Positions 27,208 to 35,615 of a DNA stretch of 37,519 nt are shown piece after piece (position 1 is the first letter of the stretch; each line of letters starts with the position of its first letter). The stretch is from assembly GCF_000346615.1 (NCBI RefSeq), contig NZ_ANNU01000066.1:1-37519 (forward strand), written 5' to 3'. The notes under the pieces are model-generated. The model was not told where the DNA came from. It saw only the letters and a program-made list of their open reading frames with translations, and ran no database searches. The position numbers and the translations under genes are program-made. Origin of the DNA: Nafulsella turpanensis ZLM-10 (GTDB taxonomy: Bacteria; Bacteroidota; Bacteroidia; Cytophagales; Cyclobacteriaceae).

Positions 27208-27559
27208 CTAAACCCTGCTCTTTGCTTTTGGATTGAATCTTTCTTTTCCGCCAAGCAGCTGCCAGTACAAGATAAAGTCAGAAGCAAGGCTCCATGCCGG
27301 GTATGGAAAAGTAGCAGGTTTGTTTCGTTCGAAGAAAGCATGCCCTGCCCATACGATCCGCCGCTGCGGCAAAGCCATATCCCACCACTGGTGCCAGAAA
27401 TAATTCCCACCAGCTTAGGGTAATCAGCGCCCAGGCCAAGACAATAAACACTAGGGTAATGCCCACACAATGAAGTTTGCGGCAGCTTGGGTTTTGGTGT
27501 TCTGAAAGATAATAAGGATAAAACTCCTTCAGGCCCTGGTATTGCTTTGCTGTTGCCAT
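27208..27559 (-). pseudogene. DUF962 (Mpo1-like) gene with a frameshift
   Basis: Two adjacent minus-strand frames together encode a normal DUF962 protein, the family of yeast Mpo1 (a membrane fatty-acid alpha-oxidation dioxygenase). The first part starts at 27559: MATAKQYQGLKEFYPYYL, then SEHQNPSCRKLHCVG and a membrane helix to GYGFAAA. At about 27358-27368 the family match moves to another frame and continues as IVWAGHAFFERNKPATFPYP, then WSLASDFILYWQLL, ending at a stop at 27208-27210. Without the shift the first frame runs on into unrelated sequence to 27278. One extra base (or two missing) in the GC-rich GCAGCGGCGG tract explains the break. It could be a real mutation or a sequencing error. 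A terminator follows the reconstructed stop. Confidence 0.82.
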
Positions 27560-27619
27560 GGTAGTTCTATTTAGGTTGATATTTTAGTGAGGAGAAGGAC
27601 TAAACATTCTTCTGGTCTT

Positions 27620-27640
27620 ATGTCTCATGTCCTATGTCTC
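27620..27640. repeat. Heptamer array abutting DUF2911 stop
   Basis: Three clean tandem heptamers, ATGTCTC, ATGTCCT and ATGTCTC, directly abut the stop codon (27641-27643) of the minus-strand DUF2911 gene. A fourth, weaker unit (TGGTCTT) precedes them. Confidence 0.7.
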
Positions 27641-28180
27641 TTACTCAAACTCAACCGGCATCTCAATACCGGTGCGGTCCCACATCATTTTGAGGACCAC
27701 ATCATTTTTATACTGGTCGAACTTAATGGTAAAGGGCTCATAAGTAGTATCGAGTTGATGGGTAGGTACATCGAACCGGAGCAAATCATTTTTCTCATTG
27801 TAGTTAAAAGCTCCCCAGAGGCCAAGACTTTTATTTAGAATTACCGTCCATTTATCCTTTTGAGGGATGGTAAAGATAGAATAAGTGCCGGCGGGTACTT
27901 CATGTCCGGCAAGCTTAATATCACGGGTGGTGGTAATTTCAGTAGCTTCATTCGCCCCGGTACGCCAGATTTTGCCATAGGGAACCAGTTCTCCAAAAAT
28001 ATTCCGGCCTTCTTTATGCGGCTGGCTGTAAGTGATTTTGATATAGGTATCTTCCCAGGGGAAGGTCACCATTTCAAGGGGGCTGGTACGCGGTTTTACC
28101 GGTTCCTGTGCACGGGCATCGGTATACAGGATAAACATTACAGCCAGGAGGGCTGTGCAGAAAACGCTTCTGAATGACAT
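27641..28180 (-). CDS. DUF2911 secreted protein
   Basis: A 179-residue protein with a signal peptide (MSFRSVFCTALLAVMFILYTDARAQ, cleavage after RAQ), followed by one DUF2911 domain. Typical segments are ITYSQPHKEGRNIFGELVPYGKIWRTGANEATEI near residues 49-82, then VPAGTYSIFTIPQKDKWTVILNK. This family is common in Bacteroidota and its function is not known; the fold is predicted to be beta-rich. It is divergent from the dCMP deaminase gene. No terminator follows, only a 7-bp-period array. Confidence 0.9.
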   Translation of the reverse strand: MSFRSVFCTALLAVMFILYTDARAQEPVKPRTSPLEMVTFPWEDTYIKITYSQPHKEGRNIFGELVPYGKIWRTGANEATEITTTRDIKLAGHEVPAGTYSIFTIPQKDKWTVILNKSLGLWGAFNYNEKNDLLRFDVPTHQLDTTYEPFTIKFDQYKNDVVLKMMWDRTGIEMPVEFE

Positions 28181-28283
28181 ATCTTTTTGAATAAAAGTAT
28201 TAATTTACACCTTTGTACAGGCAAAATAGAATATTTTATCTATTTAAACAAAGTACCGCCTGCCGACCTCTGCTTTCAGACCT

Positions 28284-28781
28284 ATGGACAGAACCTTTCA
28301 GGAAAAACCCGAGTACGACGATATCTTTATGGAACTGGCGGTGAATCTCGCCAGACGCTCTCACTGCGTAAAGCGGCATGTGGGAGCCGTTCTTACCAAA
28401 GATACCCGCATTATCAGCATCGGCTACAACGGTCCGCCGGCCGGAACGCACAATTGCGATGAGGAATGGCCGGAAACCGGTTGTGCCCGCGATCGCAAAG
28501 GCAGCTGCTCGCTGGCTATCCATGCCGAGCAAAACGCCATCTTATATGCGATCAAGAACAATGCCAAGGTAGAGGGGTCTACCCTCTATGTTACACTCTC
28601 GCCCTGCCTGGCCTGTGCCCGCATTATTTACAGTGCCGGCATCGAAAAAGTCATTTACCTGAAGTCATACGCTGCTTATAAAGGCATTGATATAGACGAA
28701 GGCCTCGGCTTTCTGCAGGAGTTCGGGGTCGCCACGGAGCAGTACGAGGGCAAGCTGAGTAATTTGACGGATATGATTTGA
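28284..28781 (+). CDS. dCMP deaminase (ComEB-like cytidylate deaminase)
   Basis: A 165-residue zinc enzyme of the cytidine/deoxycytidylate deaminase superfamily. dCMP deaminases convert dCMP to dUMP for thymidylate synthesis. Zinc and catalytic residues are His80-Ala-Glu82 and Pro-Cys108-x-x-Cys111 (SPCLACA). Family-typical upstream motifs are RHVGAVLTKDTRIISIGYNG and PAGTHNCDEEWPETGC with AIHAEQNAI. The length is normal. It is divergent from DUF2911, with about 100 bp between the two start codons. No exact TAnnTTTG promoter was found in that spacer. Confidence 0.94.
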   Translation: MDRTFQEKPEYDDIFMELAVNLARRSHCVKRHVGAVLTKDTRIISIGYNGPPAGTHNCDEEWPETGCARDRKGSCSLAIHAEQNAILYAIKNNAKVEGSTLYVTLSPCLACARIIYSAGIEKVIYLKSYAAYKGIDIDEGLGFLQEFGVATEQYEGKLSNLTDMI

Positions 28782-28895
28782 GGGGGTACTGGCGGGGTAA
28801 AAAGAAAGAGCAACAATAGGGGCGAAAATTGAAAGCGGAGGCTGATTGGTTTTAGAATAATTATGTGCAAAAAATATCTTTTCTGGATTTAATAC

Positions 28896-30545
28896 ATGAA
28901 AAAGCAATTTCTGTTTACTTTACTTATACTTTTCTCAGTCATCTCCCTTCAGGCTCAGGAAACACCCGTCTTTACCCGGCAGGATACCCTGCGGGGGAGT
29001 ATTACGCCTGAACGGGAGTGGTGGGACCTGACTTACTACCACCTCGATATTGCAGTAGACCCGGAGGAGAAAACCATTGAAGGGAAAAATACCATCCAGT
29101 ATCAGGTGCTGGAGCCACAGCAGCGTATGCAGATTGACCTGCAGCCACCGATGCAAATCCACAAAATAACCCAAAACGGGGAGGGGCTTTCCTTTGAGCA
29201 GGACGGCAATGCCTGGTTTGTGGAGTTGGAAAAGCCGCAGGAGAAAGGGGAGGTCAATTCCGTAGTGGTGCATTACGGGGGCAAACCGCAGGTAAGTGAA
29301 AATCCACCCTGGAGCGGGGGCATTACATGGACCACCGACAGTAAAGGTCGCCCATTTATTGCCAGCTCAAATCAGGGCGATGGTGCCAGCCTCTGGTGGC
29401 CCAATAAAGACCATATGTACGACGAGGTTGATAGTATGCTTATTAGCGTAACCGTGCCGGAAGAACTTATGGATGTTTCTAATGGCCGCCTGAGAGGGGT
29501 GGAGCATCATAAAAAGAAGGACACCAAAACCTACCACTGGTATGTCGATAATCCCATCAACAACTATGGCGTGAACATCAATATTGCTGACTACGTCCAT
29601 TTCGATGGCGTATATAAAGGAGAAAAAGGTAAGTTGACGCTCGATTACTATGTGCTGCCGGAGAACCTGAAAAAGGCAAAGGAGCAGTTTAAGGAAGTTC
29701 CCCGAATGCTGGAGGCTTTCGAGCACTGGTTTGGCCCTTACCCATGGTACAAAGATGGCTATAAGCTGGTGGAAGCTCCTTACCTGGGCATGGAACACCA
29801 GAGCTCAGTGACTTATGGAAATGGCTATCAGAACGGCTATAAAGGCCGTGACTGGAGCCTGACCGGGCAGGGCATGAAGTTCGACTTTATCATCGTGCAT
29901 GAGTCGGGGCATGAGTGGTTCGCCAACAACATTACCTATAAAGATGCGGCTGATATGTGGATACATGAAAGCTTTACGGCCTATTCCGAAAACCTCTTTC
30001 TCGAATATTTCTTCGGAAAAGAGGCAGGTAGCGAATATGTACGGGGTACCCGTTCCGCCATCCAGAACGACCGCCCGATCATCGGGATATATGATGTAAA
30101 CTATTCAGGATCCAGCGATATGTACTTTAAAGGTGCCAACATGTTACACACCCTCCGTCAGCTGGTAAATGACGATGAAAAGTGGCGCAGCATTCTCCGT
30201 GGCATGAATAAGGAGTTCTGGCACCAAACGGTAACTACGGAACAGATTGAAAATTACCTGAGCGAACGAACAGGTATGGATTTATCGGACTTCTTCGACC
30301 AATACCTGCGCACCATTCATATTCCTACCCTTGAATACCGATTCCTGAATGGCACCCTGGCCTACCGCTGGAGCAATGTGGTAGATGGGTTTGATATGCC
30401 GGTGCAGGTAAGCATTAATGGAGTGGAAAAGTGGCTGGAGCCGAAAGAAGGAAAATGGTCGGTACTGAAAGAAGTGCCGGCAGATGCAAGCTTAAAAGTA
30501 GACCCTGACTTTTACGTAAGCTATATGGACCTGACGGTGGAGTGA
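28896..30545 (+). CDS. M1 family metallopeptidase
   Basis: A 549-residue exported aminopeptidase-like zinc protease. The signal peptide is MKKQFLFTLLILFSVISLQAQ. The zinc site is complete: His335-Glu336-x-x-His339 and Glu358 (HESGHEWF, 18 residues, then E in WIHESF). The exopeptidase motif equivalent to GAMEN is GMEH at 298-301. A likely transition-state tyrosine lies in DMYFKGANMLHTLR. An N-terminal M1 beta-domain precedes the catalytic part. At 549 residues it lacks the long C-terminal HEAT-like domain of PepN-type enzymes, as is usual for many Bacteroidota M1 proteins. No T9SS sorting domain is present, so a periplasmic location is inferred. A strong terminator follows. Confidence 0.94.
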   Translation: MKKQFLFTLLILFSVISLQAQETPVFTRQDTLRGSITPEREWWDLTYYHLDIAVDPEEKTIEGKNTIQYQVLEPQQRMQIDLQPPMQIHKITQNGEGLSFEQDGNAWFVELEKPQEKGEVNSVVVHYGGKPQVSENPPWSGGITWTTDSKGRPFIASSNQGDGASLWWPNKDHMYDEVDSMLISVTVPEELMDVSNGRLRGVEHHKKKDTKTYHWYVDNPINNYGVNINIADYVHFDGVYKGEKGKLTLDYYVLPENLKKAKEQFKEVPRMLEAFEHWFGPYPWYKDGYKLVEAPYLGMEHQSSVTYGNGYQNGYKGRDWSLTGQGMKFDFIIVHESGHEWFANNITYKDAADMWIHESFTAYSENLFLEYFFGKEAGSEYVRGTRSAIQNDRPIIGIYDVNYSGSSDMYFKGANMLHTLRQLVNDDEKWRSILRGMNKEFWHQTVTTEQIENYLSERTGMDLSDFFDQYLRTIHIPTLEYRFLNGTLAYRWSNVVDGFDMPVQVSINGVEKWLEPKEGKWSVLKEVPADASLKVDPDFYVSYMDLTVE

Positions 30546-30564
30546 TAGAATTACAACACAGCTT

Positions 30565-30603
30565 AAAAGAAGAGCGGCCTTTTATAAGCCGCTCTTCTTT
30601 TTT
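30565..30603. terminator. Bidirectional terminator between M1 peptidase and murB
   Basis: A 14-bp perfect stem (30565-30578 AAAAGAAGAGCGGC with 30588-30601 GCCGCTCTTCTTTT, 9-nt loop) lies between two convergent genes. It carries A/T tracts on both sides, so it can serve both. Confidence 0.92.
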
Positions 30604-30616
30604 GAGGGGGAGGTGC

Positions 30617-31636
30617 TTAAATAAAATTCACCTCTGCCTCCAGTTCAATACCAAATTTCTCTTTCACCGAAGCCTGTATATCTTCCGATAACTGCCGGAT
30701 TTCCTCGCCTATTGCGCCACCATGGTTTACGAGCACCAGTGCCTGTTTATCATTCACGCCCACATTTCCGCGGCGATAGCCTTTCCAGCCGCACTGCTCA
30801 ATTAACCAGCCAGCCGGTACTTTTATGCCGTTTTCCTGCGGATAGGAGGGGATGGAGGCATACTGCTGCTGAAGGTTGGTGAAATGTGCTGCATCAATTA
30901 CCGGGTTCTTAAAGAAGCTGCCGGCATTGCCAATCTTTTTCGGGTCGGGTAGCTTACTCTGCCGTATGTGCACTACCGCATCGCTAATGGCCTTCAGGCT
31001 CAATGAACTAATGCCTCTCTCTTCCAGAGTTTGCTGAATAGCACCGTAAGTAGTATTAAACTGCGGCTTCTTGTGTAGAGAAAAAGTTACATGGCTAATC
31101 ACCCATTTATCCCGTTCGCTGGTCTTAAATACACTGCTGCGATAGCCGAACTGGCAATCGGCATGGCGGAAAGTGCGTAGGCTGCCATCTGTCCTGTTTA
31201 CGGCTTCCAGGGAATGAAAAGTGTCTTTAATTTCCACTCCATAGGCACCAATGTTCTGCATAGGAGCTGCTCCGACTGTGCCAGGAATGAGCGAGAGGTT
31301 TTCCAGTCCGCCAAGGCCCTGGGCAATCGTATTCAGCACAAACTCATGCCATACGACTCCACCGCCTACTTTTACCAGAACATTTTCCTCCCCTTCTTCC
31401 ACCATGGAAATACCACCGATTTTATTGAGCAGTACGAGCCCTTCGGGATTACGGGTAAAAAGGATGTTGCTGCCACCACCCAGCACCAGCAGGGGCATGT
31501 TTTTAAATTGCTCATTGCGGAAGAGGGCCTGTAACTCTTCTGTACTTTGGATCTGGCAGAAGTAAGGCGCAACGGCTTCTATTCCAAAGGTATTATATTC
31601 TTTTAGGTTTTTATTCCTCTCTATGTTGAGCGTCAT
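30617..31636 (-). CDS. murB: UDP-N-acetylenolpyruvoylglucosamine reductase
   Basis: Cytosolic FAD enzyme that reduces UDP-GlcNAc-enolpyruvate to UDP-MurNAc, the second committed step of peptidoglycan synthesis. The 339-residue protein matches type I MurB (E. coli-like). It has YNTFGIEAVAPYF at the N-terminus, the FAD loop LVLGGGSNILF and SLIPGTVGAAPMQNIGAYG. YRSSVFK is the extra loop of type I enzymes. The proton-donor serine is in KIGNAGSFFKNP (about residue 239). The C-terminus has AGWLIEQCGWKGYRRGNVGV and QALVLVNHGGA. It is preceded by an AATGATAG triplet repeat rather than a recognisable promoter, and shares a bidirectional terminator with the M1 peptidase gene. Confidence 0.97.
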   Translation of the reverse strand: MTLNIERNKNLKEYNTFGIEAVAPYFCQIQSTEELQALFRNEQFKNMPLLVLGGGSNILFTRNPEGLVLLNKIGGISMVEEGEENVLVKVGGGVVWHEFVLNTIAQGLGGLENLSLIPGTVGAAPMQNIGAYGVEIKDTFHSLEAVNRTDGSLRTFRHADCQFGYRSSVFKTSERDKWVISHVTFSLHKKPQFNTTYGAIQQTLEERGISSLSLKAISDAVVHIRQSKLPDPKKIGNAGSFFKNPVIDAAHFTNLQQQYASIPSYPQENGIKVPAGWLIEQCGWKGYRRGNVGVNDKQALVLVNHGGAIGEEIRQLSEDIQASVKEKFGIELEAEVNFI

Positions 31637-31647
31637 TTTTAAATTTG

Positions 31648-31671
31648 AATGATAGAATGATAGAATGATAG
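31648..31671. repeat. Three tandem AATGATAG octamers
   Basis: Three perfect copies of the 8-bp unit AATGATAG (31648-31655, 31656-31663, 31664-31671) lie 11 bp upstream of the murB start. Such short perfect repeats can change copy number by slippage and so could alter promoter or leader spacing. Confidence 0.9.
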
Positions 31672-31695
31672 AGTATGGCAGTTATGTCATTTTTC

Positions 31696-31731
31696 GCCCG
31701 TAAGATTACATTTTAAATAATCGGGCTTTTT
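31696..31731 (+). other. Terminator-like bulged hairpin
   Basis: GCCCG plus ATTA on the left can pair with TAAT plus CGGGC on the right, leaving a 4-nt bulge TAAG, and is followed by TTTTT on the plus strand. No plus-strand gene ends here, so its role is unclear. On the minus strand it lies between the symporter and murB and lacks a T-tract. Confidence 0.35.
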
Positions 31732-31761
31732 ATTCCTTGTTGCCTCATTTGAAAAACATCC

Positions 31762-31817
31762 TTTGTCCTTTATCTAATGTCCAATGTCTACCGTCTCATG
31801 TCTTAAATCCCCCATCT
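31762..31817. repeat. Degenerate heptamer array at symporter 3' end
   Basis: Eight consecutive heptamers keep one phase, with TC at positions 5-6 in every unit: TTTGTCC and TTTATCT, AATGTCC and AATGTCT, ACCGTCT and CATGTCT, TAAATCC and CCCATCT. The array ends one base before the stop codon (31819-31821) of the minus-strand symporter gene. There is no terminator between that stop and the array. Confidence 0.7.
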
Positions 31818-31818
31818 T

Positions 31819-33612
31819 CTAAGCCGCTACTTCTTTTTTATCATCTGCAAAAACGTCTACTTTATCGGACGCCTTCTTCAGTATGAAAAAAGAGATAAGG
31901 CTTATGGTTCCGTAAATCAGCACTTCTATCCAGTTCCGGAAAATCAGGTGCCCAATGAAAAACAGTACAGAATAGGCCATTACCACGGCACTAAGCCAGC
32001 ATACTACCAGGTAGGAGATGGTGACATTATCTCTTATTCCTCTTTCAAACGGCTTCCAGTTGCCTAAAGGTCGTACTTTGGCATAAAACTCTTCAAGCTT
32101 TCTGAAGTTGGTAGGCTTGGTAAGGTAAGTAACGACTATCCAGCTGATGGTGGTGAAGCCCAGAATGAAGAGGAAGCTCCGGGGGTCTTCGAGTACAGAA
32201 AGGCCCCAGGCAGAATCGAACTGCACAAAAACATATTTTGTAAGGGCATAGGCGAAAAGGGGAGCTGCAGTAGCGGCAATTTCGCTCCAGGCATTGATGC
32301 GCCACCAGTACCAGCGGAGGATTAGCACCAGCCCTAATCCCGCACCTGCTTCGATAATAAATACCCACACACCGGAAATAGTCTCTATCTGGCTGGTAAT
32401 TAGAAGGGCAAACAGCATTAAGAGGCCGGTACCAATGCGGCTGGCCGCGACCAGCTTAGCAGAGGAAGCTCCGGGTGCTATAAAGCGTTTATAAAGGTCG
32501 TTTATAAGATAGCTGGTTCCCCAGTTGAGCTGAGTGGAAATGGTGCTCATATAGGCAGCAAAAAAAGCCACCAGCAGTAAGCCTCGCAGGCCGTCCGGCA
32601 AGTAATCTTTCATCGCCATTACATAACCCAGCTTTTTATCATCGGCAGGAAGGTCGGGGTACAGCACCACGGCACAAAGAGCCACAATAATCCACGGCCA
32701 CGGACGAAGGGCATAGTGGGCAATCTGGAAAAAGAGGGTGGCGTAGATGGCATTTTTTTCATCTTTAGCGGCCATCATGCGCTGCGCAATATAGCCACCA
32801 CCACCTGGTTCGTTACCCGGATACCAGCTGGCCCACCACTGCAGACCGATGATGGCAAAAAAACTGCCAAAACCCATGGCGAGGGTAGTGCCGATTCCAG
32901 CACTGCCACTGCCGATTTGTGGAAAGAAACTCAGCGACCATTCCGGTAGTTGCTCTTTGAGTCCGCTAATGCCGCCCACTTTTGGGGAGTCCAGCACGAG
33001 CCAGGCCAGCACTATACAGCCGCCCATGGCAATAATAAACTGGACCACATCTGTAAAAGCGACTCCTAACAGGCCGGATACAGAAGAATAAAGTACGACA
33101 ACCAGCATAGCGGCAAAAACATACCAAAGAAGCATATCATCCGGTATACCAAAGAACACCTTTAGCAGCGACATCAGCGCCACATTTACCCAGCCAATAA
33201 CCAGTGCGTTCATAAAAAGACCAAGGTACACTGCCTTAAAGCCCCGCAGGAAAGAGGCTTCTTTGCCACTATAACGCATTTCAATAAATTCCACATCGGT
33301 CAAAATCTCCGCCCGCCTCCAGTATTTGGCAAAGAAAAAGGTAGTAAGCATACCGCCGATGAGCATATTCCACCACACCCAGTTACCGGCAATACCATTG
33401 TTGGCCACCAGCTCGGTAACGGCCAGAGGGGTGTCGGCGGCAAAAGTAGTGGCTACCATGGAAGTGCCGGCAATCCACCAGGGGAGGTTTCGGCCACCCA
33501 GAAAGAAGCTGTCAATATCCTGACCTGCCTTTTTCCGAAAGTAAAGGCCAATAAAGATGGTGATGGCAAGGAAAACTCCAATGACTATCCAGTCTGCAAG
33601 CGCTAATTCCAT
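31819..33612 (-). CDS. Sodium:solute symporter family protein
   Basis: A polytopic inner-membrane protein of the SSS family (Na+-coupled uptake of sugars, amino acids or related solutes). The N-terminus from 33612 reads MELALADWIVIGVFLAITIFIGLYF and leads into the family motif DSFFLGGRNLPWWIAGTSM. About 13-14 hydrophobic helices follow to the end. An in-frame ATG at 33672 would add 20 polar residues with no membrane or signal character, so 33612 is preferred. The substrate cannot be told from sequence. The gene is followed by a heptamer array rather than a terminator, then by murB on the same strand. Confidence 0.9.
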   Translation of the reverse strand: MELALADWIVIGVFLAITIFIGLYFRKKAGQDIDSFFLGGRNLPWWIAGTSMVATTFAADTPLAVTELVANNGIAGNWVWWNMLIGGMLTTFFFAKYWRRAEILTDVEFIEMRYSGKEASFLRGFKAVYLGLFMNALVIGWVNVALMSLLKVFFGIPDDMLLWYVFAAMLVVVLYSSVSGLLGVAFTDVVQFIIAMGGCIVLAWLVLDSPKVGGISGLKEQLPEWSLSFFPQIGSGSAGIGTTLAMGFGSFFAIIGLQWWASWYPGNEPGGGGYIAQRMMAAKDEKNAIYATLFFQIAHYALRPWPWIIVALCAVVLYPDLPADDKKLGYVMAMKDYLPDGLRGLLLVAFFAAYMSTISTQLNWGTSYLINDLYKRFIAPGASSAKLVAASRIGTGLLMLFALLITSQIETISGVWVFIIEAGAGLGLVLILRWYWWRINAWSEIAATAAPLFAYALTKYVFVQFDSAWGLSVLEDPRSFLFILGFTTISWIVVTYLTKPTNFRKLEEFYAKVRPLGNWKPFERGIRDNVTISYLVVCWLSAVVMAYSVLFFIGHLIFRNWIEVLIYGTISLISFFILKKASDKVDVFADDKKEVAA

Positions 33613-33813
33613 TTGTTTTGTAGTGAGTATTGAACGGTCCGCCTTAGTGGTCGTGAGCTTTGAAGTTGGCAATGTATTCTTTTTCCCTTTCTAGCGGTAA
33701 CCTTTTAGATAGGGTAAACATACTGCAGCTGTCCATTTCTTCTGTAAGCGAAATTTTGTCTAAAGTACTAAAATAGTGGCGGATGCAAAACGGGAAGTAA
33801 GATTTATCGCAAC

Positions 33814-33842
33814 AAAAAAGCCGGCAGTTCAGGCCGGCTTTT
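33814..33842 (-). terminator. Intrinsic terminator after phosphohexomutase
   Basis: A 10-bp perfect stem (33816-33825 AAAAGCCGGC with 33833-33842 GCCGGCTTTT, 7-nt loop). Read on the minus strand it ends in a U-run (33819-33814), 19 bp beyond the gene's stop. Confidence 0.9.
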
Positions 33843-33860
33843 AAATGAGGGGGTAAGTTA

Positions 33861-35591
33861 TTAGCTTAGCTGCATATCTTCCACAATCTGAGCTATTTTC
33901 TGTTCCAGCTCTTTTTGTTTCTGCTCAAAGGCAGCTGTATTGTTGAGGCTGGTATTGACACTGATATAGAACTTTATTTTGGGCTCGGTACCTGAAGGGC
34001 GGGCCGATATTTTACTGCCATCCTCGGTAAAGTACTGAAGAACGTTTGACTTAGGGAAAGAGAGTTTTTCCTCTTTTCCGCTGGAAAGATCCAGGCTAAC
34101 ACCTTCCTGGTAATCAATAATTTTTACCAGGCGCGAACCCGCAATCTGCTGTGGCGGATTGCTGCGGAGGTTGGCCATCATGCGCTGGATTTCCTCGGCT
34201 CCTTTTTTACCTTCTTTCTTTACTGAAATAAGTTTCTCCTGATAAAAGCCGAAGCGCTGGTACATTTCCAGCAGCATGTCATATACTGTTTTGCCATTGT
34301 TTTTGGCGAAAGCAGCCAGCTCGGCAATCAGGGCACAGGAGGCAATCGCATCCTTGTCGCGGACAAAATCTCCAATCAGGTAGCCATAGCTTTCTTCACC
34401 GCCGGCAATAAATTCTTTTTTCCCTTCAAACTCCCTGATAATGGAGGCAATCCACTTAAAGCCGGTGAGGGTGTCGTAGCTCTCTACATTATAGCCTTCA
34501 GCAATGCGATCAATAAGGTCAGTCGTTACAATGGTTTTAACAATGTATTGGTTGCCGTTTAGCTTATTCTTTTGTTTCCAGGCCTCCAGTAGGTAATAAA
34601 TAAGCAGACTACCGGTTTGGTTGCCATTTAGTAGTTCCCATTCTCCAGCCTGGTTTTTAACGGCTATTCCTACACGGTCGGAGTCAGGGTCCGTTCCCAT
34701 AAGCAGGTCAGCATCCAGTTCACGTGCCTTGTCCAGGGCTATGGAAAGCGCTTCGGCTTCTTCAGGATTGGGGTAGACAACTGTTGGGAAATTTCCATTG
34801 GGCTCCGACTGCTCCTCCACTACGTGCACATTGGTAAAGCCAATTTGCTTTAGGGCTTCAGGAACTAAAGTTATACCGGTGCCATGAATAGGGGTAAAAA
34901 CAATTTTCAGGTCGTGCTGCGCCTTAATGGCATCGGGCGAGACGGAAAGAGAAGCCACCTTGTTAAGGTACTTTTCATCCATTTCCCGCCCGATAATCTG
35001 GATGAGGCGTTCATTTTTTTCGAAGTTTACTTCATCGATGCTCCGGATTTTTCCGACTTCGGCAATCACGTTTTTATCGTGCGGAGGCACCAGTTGGGCA
35101 CCATCGTTCCAGTAGGCTTTGTAACCATTGTACTCCTTTGGGTTATGGGAGGCAGTGAGTACCACACCACTTTTGCAGCCCAGTTCACGAACGGCAAAGC
35201 TTAGTTCCGGTGTTGGACGGAGGGCTTCGAAGAAGAAAACCTTTATACCATTAGCCGAAAAAATAGCTGCGGTGGTCTCGGCAAAGAAGCGGCTGTTATT
35301 GCGACAGTCATGGGCAATGGCTACGCTGATGCTCTCGGCGGGATAAGTCTTTTTCAGGTAATTAGCCAGTCCCTGAGTAGCCATGCCAACCGTGTATTTA
35401 TTCATGCGGTTGGAGCCTGTACCCATTATGCCCCGCAGGCCACCTGTGCCAAACTCAAGGTCTTTATAAAAAGCTTCAGTAAGTTCTTCTTCCTGCTTTT
35501 CGTTTATCCAGGTATTGATCTGCTCCTTTGCTTCAGCGTCGATGTTGCTGTTCAGCCAGGTGCGGGCTTTATTTAAAATTGCTTGTTCCAT
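33861..35591 (-). CDS. Phospho-sugar mutase (phosphoglucomutase/phosphomannomutase)
   Basis: A 576-residue alpha-D-phosphohexomutase that interconverts hexose 1- and 6-phosphates in the cytosol. The phosphoserine is Ser148 in LTASHNPKEYNGYK. The Mg2+ loop is GTDPDSDRVG (about 298-307). The sugar-binding loop is GGEESYGYLIGDFVRDKDAI, and the phosphate-binding loop is RPSGTEPKIKFYI near the C-terminus. The length of about 580 residues and the GGLRGIMGTGSNRMN N-terminal motif match the Firmicutes/Bacteroidota PgcA-like group, which acts mainly on glucose phosphates. The terminator downstream is strong. Upstream, a 77-bp heptamer array separates it from the dioxygenase gene. Confidence 0.95.
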   Translation of the reverse strand: MEQAILNKARTWLNSNIDAEAKEQINTWINEKQEEELTEAFYKDLEFGTGGLRGIMGTGSNRMNKYTVGMATQGLANYLKKTYPAESISVAIAHDCRNNSRFFAETTAAIFSANGIKVFFFEALRPTPELSFAVRELGCKSGVVLTASHNPKEYNGYKAYWNDGAQLVPPHDKNVIAEVGKIRSIDEVNFEKNERLIQIIGREMDEKYLNKVASLSVSPDAIKAQHDLKIVFTPIHGTGITLVPEALKQIGFTNVHVVEEQSEPNGNFPTVVYPNPEEAEALSIALDKARELDADLLMGTDPDSDRVGIAVKNQAGEWELLNGNQTGSLLIYYLLEAWKQKNKLNGNQYIVKTIVTTDLIDRIAEGYNVESYDTLTGFKWIASIIREFEGKKEFIAGGEESYGYLIGDFVRDKDAIASCALIAELAAFAKNNGKTVYDMLLEMYQRFGFYQEKLISVKKEGKKGAEEIQRMMANLRSNPPQQIAGSRLVKIIDYQEGVSLDLSSGKEEKLSFPKSNVLQYFTEDGSKISARPSGTEPKIKFYISVNTSLNNTAAFEQKQKELEQKIAQIVEDMQLS

Positions 35592-35615
35592 GAAGTATGA
35601 AAAAATGTTTTTAAA

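Noticed and set aside
27084-27470. A separate 128-codon minus-strand reading frame
   Set aside because: It covers the broken DUF962 gene and its terminator in a frame that gives no family match. The DUF962 match is split between the other two minus-strand frames, so this frame is not a gene.
31648-31817. Possible CRISPR-like array linked to the orphan Cas6
   Set aside because: Units are 7-8 bp, contiguous and without spacers. CRISPR repeats are about 23-47 bp with unique spacers, and none is present in the window.
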